Assembly (NCBI RefSeq): GCF_049800675.1
Contig: NZ_JBLOOT010000002.1
Span: forward strand, 558,001-622,000
Length of the DNA stretch: 64,000 nt
DNA from: Cauispirillum nitrogeniifigens
GTDB taxonomy: Bacteria; Pseudomonadota; Alphaproteobacteria; Rhodospirillales; Rhodospirillaceae
Direction: 5' to 3'
Shown here: positions 59,517 to 64,000 of the stretch, in pieces
How positions within the stretch are numbered: the first letter of the stretch is position 1
How the letters are laid out: each line of letters begins with the position of its first letter
Position numbers and translations under genes: made by a program
The notes under the pieces: model-generated
What the model saw: only the letters and a program-made list of their open reading frames with translations
Database searches by the model: none
Told to the model about the DNA's origin: nothing

Positions 59517-59655
59517 AAATGTCCTGCTTTGCTGGGTCCATTGTCCCCGCAGAGGCGAACGGGCATCCGCCGGTGCCGCGTGCGGGTTGCAGGACAAAAC
59601 AGGTGGGGCCGAAGGGCGCGGAACGCGTTCAGGCGGGGTTCCTGGGGAGTATGAG

Positions 59656-62600
59656 ATGACTGCTGGCGCACGGAAGATCGCCATTATCGGGTCCGCCTGC
59701 CGGTTTCCCGGTGGCGCCGATGGAATGGCCTCCTTCTGGGATATCATTAGCCAGGGTCGCGACGTGGTCACCGAGATCCCGGACGACCGCTTCGACAAGC
59801 GCATGTTCCAGCACCCCGACATCGCGGTGGCGGGCCGGGCCTACACCTTCGCCGCCGGCACCCTGGGCGACGTGTCGGGCTTCGACGCCGGCTTCTTCGG
59901 CATCAGCGCCCGCGAGGCCGAGCAGATGGACCCGCAGCAGCGCCTGCTGCTGGAGATGGCCTGGGAAGCCATGGAGCGCGGCGGCCAGGTGCCCGAGCAC
60001 ATCGCCGGCACCCCGACCGCCGTCTACATCGGCGTCTCGGCCACCGACTACGCCGACATCCGCCAGGGCGACCCGGAGGTCGGCAACGCCTACTTCATGC
60101 TGGGGTCGACCCTGTCGATCACCGCCAACCGCATTTCCTACATCTTCGACCTCAACGGTCCGAGCATGGCCATCGACACCGCCTGTTCGTCGTCGATCGT
60201 GGCCCTGCACGAAGCCGTCCATGCCCTGCGCGAAGGCCGCGCCGGCATGGCCGTGGTGGGCGGCATCCATCTGCTGCTCAGCCCCTATCCCTTCGGCGGC
60301 TTCTCCAAGGCGACCATGCTGGCCCCCTACGGCCGCTGCCGGACCTTCGACAAGCTGGCCAAGGGCTACGTGCGCGGCGAGGGCGGCGGCGTGCTGCTGC
60401 TCAAGCCCCTCGACGATGCCGAGCGCGACGGCGACCCCATCCTGGGCGTCATCCGCGAGGTCGACATCAACACCGACGGCCGCACCAAGGGCATCGCCCT
60501 GCCGTCCGGCGAGGCGCAGGAGGCCCTGCTGGCCCGCGCCTATGCCAGCGCCGGGGTCGATCCCGACGACGTGGTCTATGTCGAGGCGCACGGCACCGGC
60601 ACCTTCGTCGGCGACCCGGCCGAGACCGGAGCCATCGGACGGGCGCTCGGCCGCCACCGCAGCGGCGGTCCGCTGCCCGTCGGCTCGGTCAAGAGCAACA
60701 TCGGCCACCTGGAGCCCGCCGCCGGCATGGCCGGGCTGATCAAGGCGCTGCTGGTGCTGCGCCACCGGGTCATTCCGCCGACCATCAATGTCGAGACGCT
60801 CAACCCCGACATCGACTTCGCCGGGCTGAACCTGGCCCCGGCGCTGACCGCCCTGCCGCTGCCGGAGACGGAGCGCCCGGCGATCGTCGGCGTCAACTCC
60901 TTCGGCTTCGGCGGCACCAACGCCCACGTCATCCTGGAGGAATACCGCGCCAGCCGCAGCGACGTTCCGGCGCCGGCCCCGGCCGACGCGCCGCTGTACC
61001 TGTCGGCGCGCACCGAGCCGGCCCTGCGCCAGCTCGCCGGGGCGGTGGCCGAGGCCCTGCGCGCGCCCGGCGGGCCGTCGCGCGCCGACGCCGCCTGGAC
61101 GCTGGCCCTGCGCCGCAGCCACATGGAAACCCGCCTGGTGGCCCGTGGCGCCGATGCCGTGGCCGCCCTGGCCGACTATGCCCAGGGCGAGGCGCCGTCC
61201 GCCATCGCCGCCGGCACCGTCCTGTCGCGCAACGCCCCCGTCGGTCTGGTCTTCTCCGGCAACGGCAGCCAGTGGTCGGGCATGGGCGCCGTGCTGCTGG
61301 GCGAGGACCCGGTGTTCCGCGCCGCCATCGAGCGCATCGACGTCCTGGTGTCGCGGGCCGCCGGCTGGTCGGTGCTGTCCGAGATGGCCCTGGACGCCGA
61401 TCCGGCGCGCATGGACGACACCCGCATCGCCCAGCCGGTGCTGTTCGCCCTCCAGGTCGGGCTGGTCGAAAGCCTGCGGGCGCGCGGCCTGACCTTCGCC
61501 GCCGTCACCGGCCATTCGGTGGGCGAGGTCGCCGCCGCCTGGGCCTGCGGCGCCCTGTCGCTGGAGCAGGCCGTCACCGTCATCCTGGAGCGTTCCGCCG
61601 CCCAAGGGCGCACGCGCGGCCATGGCCGGATGGCCGCCGCCGACCTGGATGCCGAGCGCGCCGCCGCCGTGGTCGCGCGCTTCGCCGGCCGTATCGAGGT
61701 CGCCGCCTACAACAGCCCCAAGGCCGTCACCCTGTCGGGCGAGGAGGCCGCGCTGGCGGACCTGGGCCGGGAACTGGCCGCGCAGGGCACCTCCTTCCGC
61801 ATGCTCGACCTGGACTATGCCTTCCACAACCGCGTGCTGGAGCCGGTCCGCGACGACCTCGCCAAGGCCCTGAAGGGACTTCGCCCGCAGGCCGGGGAGG
61901 AGGGCGTCGCCTTCCATTCCACCGTCACCGGCGGCGTCGTCGCCGGGACCGGGCTGGACGCCGCCTACTGGTGGGCCAACGTGCGCCAGCCGGTGCGCTT
62001 CCGCGACGCCATCGCCGGCATGGCGCAGGCCGGCGTGCAGGTGTTCCTGGAGATCGGCCCGCACCCGATCATGCAGGCCTACGTCCGCCAGACCCTGCGC
62101 GAGCTGGACGTTCCCGGCCAGCCGCTGTCGACCATGATGCGCCAGAAGCCCGGCGCCCCGTCGCTGGTCGCCGCCATCGACCGAGTGCACACCCTGGGCG
62201 GCCGCCTGGACTTCGCCGCCCTGTTCCCCGGCCGCCGCCCGGTCGCCGACCTGCCGACCTATCCGTGGCAGCGCGAGCGCCACTGGTTCAAGCCCACGCC
62301 CGAGGCGCGCGGCCGCTGCTACCAGAACTACGAGGGGCCGCTGCTGGGCTATCGCCCGGTGCGCGACGTGCCGTTGTGGGAAACCATGATTGACGCCGCC
62401 CTCTATCCCTACCTGGGCGACCACAAGGTCGGCGGGGCGGTGGTGTTCCCCGCCGCCGGCTTCCTGGAGATGGCCCTGGAGGCGGCAACGCTGGTGTTTG
62501 ACGACGCCCGCGCCGATGTCGAATACTTGGAGATCCGCCGCCCGCTGGTGCTGGAGGCGGGGCGGCCCAAGGTCGTGCGCCTGACCTGGAACCCCGAGGA

Positions 62601-64000
62601 CGGCATCTTCCGCATCGAGAGCCGCCAGCACATGCAGGACGAGGCGTGGTCGCTGCACGTCACCGGCCGCCTGGCCGATCCGGTGCACGCCGTTCCCGCC
62701 GACGCCCTCGCCCTGCCGGCCGCCGGCACGACGGTCCCGGCCGAAGACCACTATGCCCTGGCGCGCGCCATCGGCCTGGACTACGGCCCCGCCTTCCAGG
62801 CGGTGCGCGGCGTCACCGTGGACGGCACCGCCGCCGTGGCCGAACTGGCCGTGCCCGAGGGGCTGAGCCTGGACGACTACCGCCTGCACCCGTCGCTGTT
62901 CGACGGCTGCCTCCAGGCGCTGTTCGACGTCATGGTCGCCAACGCCCCGGCCGGGCAGGCGCCGACCGCCTATCTGCCCTACCAGATCGGCCGCTTCCTG
63001 CTGCACGACAAGGGCGGCGTGGCGACGCGCTGCCGGGTGAACCTGATCAAGGTCGGGCCGCGTTCGCTGGTCGCCGACTTCGTGCTGACCGACGATGCCG
63101 GCACCATCCTGGCCGAGGCCCGCCGCTTCCGCTTCCTGCGCGCCGAGCTGCTGCGCAAGGGTGGGGCGCACGGCCTGCTGCATGCCGTGGAGACGACGCC
63201 GCTGGCGCGTCTGGTGGCCGCCGCGCCGGTGGCCCTGCCGCTGGAGGATGCCGCCGCCGCCGTGGCGGGCGCCGCCGAGGGAGCCTGCGGCCCGGCGGTC
63301 GAGGACCTGACCCGCGTCGCCGCCGCCTTCGCCGCCGAGGCCCTGGCCGGCCTGGAGGAGAGCGAGGTGGCCGAGGGCCGGGCCGAGCTGCTCGACCTGT
63401 GCCGCACTCTCGCGGCGCGCGGCGAGGGCGCGGCGGATGCCGTGTGGCGCGCCGCCCTGGGCCGCCGCCCCGACCATCTGGCCGAACTGACCATGATCGG
63501 CCGTGCCGGCCGCGCCCTGCCCAAGGCCCTGCGCGATGCCGCCGTGCGCCAGCCGGTGGCGGCGCCGACCCTGGAGCACTTCTTCGACGCCGCGCCGACC
63601 ATTGCCGCCGGCGATGCCGCCCTGGCCGCCGCCGTTGGCCGTGCCCTGGCCGCTCGTCCCGCCACCGCGCGCCTGCGCGTGCTGGAGGTCGGCGCCGGCA
63701 CCGGCGGCCTGAGCCGCCGCCTGTTGGCGGTGCTGCCGGCCGATGGCGTGTCGCTGGTCGTCACCGACCGCGACGAGGACGCCCTGGCCCGCCTGGACGG
63801 TGAGATCGGCAGCCATCCCGGCGTGGCGGTGGAACGGCTGGACATCCTCGACCCCGAGCTGGGCACCACCGGCCCGGTCAGCGGGCGCTTCGACATCGTC
63901 GTCGCCTCGGGCCTGCTGAGCGCCGTCGATCGCCCGCTGGCGGTCATGGAGGCGCTGGCCGGGCTGGCCGCGCCGGGCGGGCTGGTGATGCTGGCCGAGC
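59656..64000 (+). CDS. Type I polyketide synthase (KS-AT-DH-methyltransferase, truncated by window edge)
   Basis: First 1448 codons of a large synthase continuing past the right edge. KS: Cys177 in DTACSSS, His312 in EAHGTGT, His351 in SNIGHLEPAAG. AT: FSGNGSQWSGMG, Ser621 in TGHSVGE, YAFHN (close to the malonyl-type HAFH). DH: HKVGGAVVFP with His923 and Asp1083 in LHPSLFDGCL. Methyltransferase begins LRVLEVGAGTGGLSRRL near 1343. GGGGAG lies 6 bases before ATG 59656. This is a highly reducing, iterative-type order; KR, ER and ACP are expected downstream. Confidence 0.92.
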   Translation, partial: MTAGARKIAIIGSACRFPGGADGMASFWDIISQGRDVVTEIPDDRFDKRMFQHPDIAVAGRAYTFAAGTLGDVSGFDAGFFGISAREAEQMDPQQRLLLEMAWEAMERGGQVPEHIAGTPTAVYIGVSATDYADIRQGDPEVGNAYFMLGSTLSITANRISYIFDLNGPSMAIDTACSSSIVALHEAVHALREGRAGMAVVGGIHLLLSPYPFGGFSKATMLAPYGRCRTFDKLAKGYVRGEGGGVLLLKPLDDAERDGDPILGVIREVDINTDGRTKGIALPSGEAQEALLARAYASAGVDPDDVVYVEAHGTGTFVGDPAETGAIGRALGRHRSGGPLPVGSVKSNIGHLEPAAGMAGLIKALLVLRHRVIPPTINVETLNPDIDFAGLNLAPALTALPLPETERPAIVGVNSFGFGGTNAHVILEEYRASRSDVPAPAPADAPLYLSARTEPALRQLAGAVAEALRAPGGPSRADAAWTLALRRSHMETRLVARGADAVAALADYAQGEAPSAIAAGTVLSRNAPVGLVFSGNGSQWSGMGAVLLGEDPVFRAAIERIDVLVSRAAGWSVLSEMALDADPARMDDTRIAQPVLFALQVGLVESLRARGLTFAAVTGHSVGEVAAAWACGALSLEQAVTVILERSAAQGRTRGHGRMAAADLDAERAAAVVARFAGRIEVAAYNSPKAVTLSGEEAALADLGRELAAQGTSFRMLDLDYAFHNRVLEPVRDDLAKALKGLRPQAGEEGVAFHSTVTGGVVAGTGLDAAYWWANVRQPVRFRDAIAGMAQAGVQVFLEIGPHPIMQAYVRQTLRELDVPGQPLSTMMRQKPGAPSLVAAIDRVHTLGGRLDFAALFPGRRPVADLPTYPWQRERHWFKPTPEARGRCYQNYEGPLLGYRPVRDVPLWETMIDAALYPYLGDHKVGGAVVFPAAGFLEMALEAATLVFDDARADVEYLEIRRPLVLEAGRPKVVRLTWNPEDGIFRIESRQHMQDEAWSLHVTGRLADPVHAVPADALALPAAGTTVPAEDHYALARAIGLDYGPAFQAVRGVTVDGTAAVAELAVPEGLSLDDYRLHPSLFDGCLQALFDVMVANAPAGQAPTAYLPYQIGRFLLHDKGGVATRCRVNLIKVGPRSLVADFVLTDDAGTILAEARRFRFLRAELLRKGGAHGLLHAVETTPLARLVAAAPVALPLEDAAAAVAGAAEGACGPAVEDLTRVAAAFAAEALAGLEESEVAEGRAELLDLCRTLAARGEGAADAVWRAALGRRPDHLAELTMIGRAGRALPKALRDAAVRQPVAAPTLEHFFDAAPTIAAGDAALAAAVGRALAARPATARLRVLEVGAGTGGLSRRLLAVLPADGVSLVVTDRDEDALARLDGEIGSHPGVAVERLDILDPELGTTGPVSGRFDIVVASGLLSAVDRPLAVMEALAGLAAPGGLVMLAE

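Noticed and set aside
59629..63816. 1395-codon minus-strand open frame opposite the polyketide synthase
   Set aside because: Repetitive Gly/Gln/His composition with no motif; the plus strand has an intact KS-AT-DH series.

Overview
The window is very GC-rich and codes densely on both strands. It looks like a chromosomal segment of an alphaproteobacterium, probably a Rhodospirillales-type organism. This is inferred from the alphaproteobacterial-type AddB, a single ccmABCDEFGHI operon, a small conserved alphaproteobacterial protein beside a hemolysin-III protein, and a KpsEMT/KpsD capsule export set. No taxonomic search could be run. No tRNA, rRNA, CRISPR array or insertion sequence was seen.

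Layout. 1-532: 5' part of addB (minus), followed by a REP-like palindromic element. 777-8390: complete cytochrome c maturation operon on the minus strand (ccmA at 8390 through ccmI ending at 777), mostly with ATGA stop/start overlaps. 8391-8885: non-coding gap with several perfect hairpins. 8886-11447: a small conserved protein, a hemolysin-III/PAQR-like membrane protein, glutamyl-Q tRNA(Asp) synthetase and an HNH endonuclease. 11448-14979: a biotin-dependent, Na+-translocating acyl-CoA decarboxylase set (carboxyltransferase, OadG-like, biotin carrier, beta pump). 15068-16282: Bcr/CflA-type MFS exporter.

16408-59445 is a roughly 43 kb surface-polysaccharide (capsule) locus. It holds precursor genes (asnB-type amidotransferase, gmhA-like isomerase, UDP-sugar dehydrogenase, DegT aminotransferase, rfbA, rfbF, galE), PAPS synthesis (cysD, cysNC), six sulfotransferase-like proteins, and several glycosyltransferases (GT8-like, GT-D, GT14, GT2, two GT4-like, and one of the beta-propeller class related to glucosamine inositolphosphorylceramide transferase). 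It also holds a C-methyltransferase, a CmcI-type protein, a hexapeptide acyltransferase, a four-gene ACP/KAS III/hydrolase cassette, and the exporter: KpsD/Wza-like, KpsE-like, a TPR-KpsM fusion, a degenerate KpsT and a KpsS-like protein. An ECF sigma/anti-sigma/metal-sensor/EF-hand operon (38626-40575) sits inside the locus. From 59656 to the right edge runs the first 1448 codons of a type I polyketide synthase (KS-AT-DH-methyltransferase).

Together the genes suggest a sulfated, acyl-decorated capsular polysaccharide exported by an unusual ABC transporter: the permease is fused to a large TPR domain and its ATPase lacks the Walker A lysine. The adjacent polyketide synthase may supply a lipid or polyketide moiety; that link is inference only.
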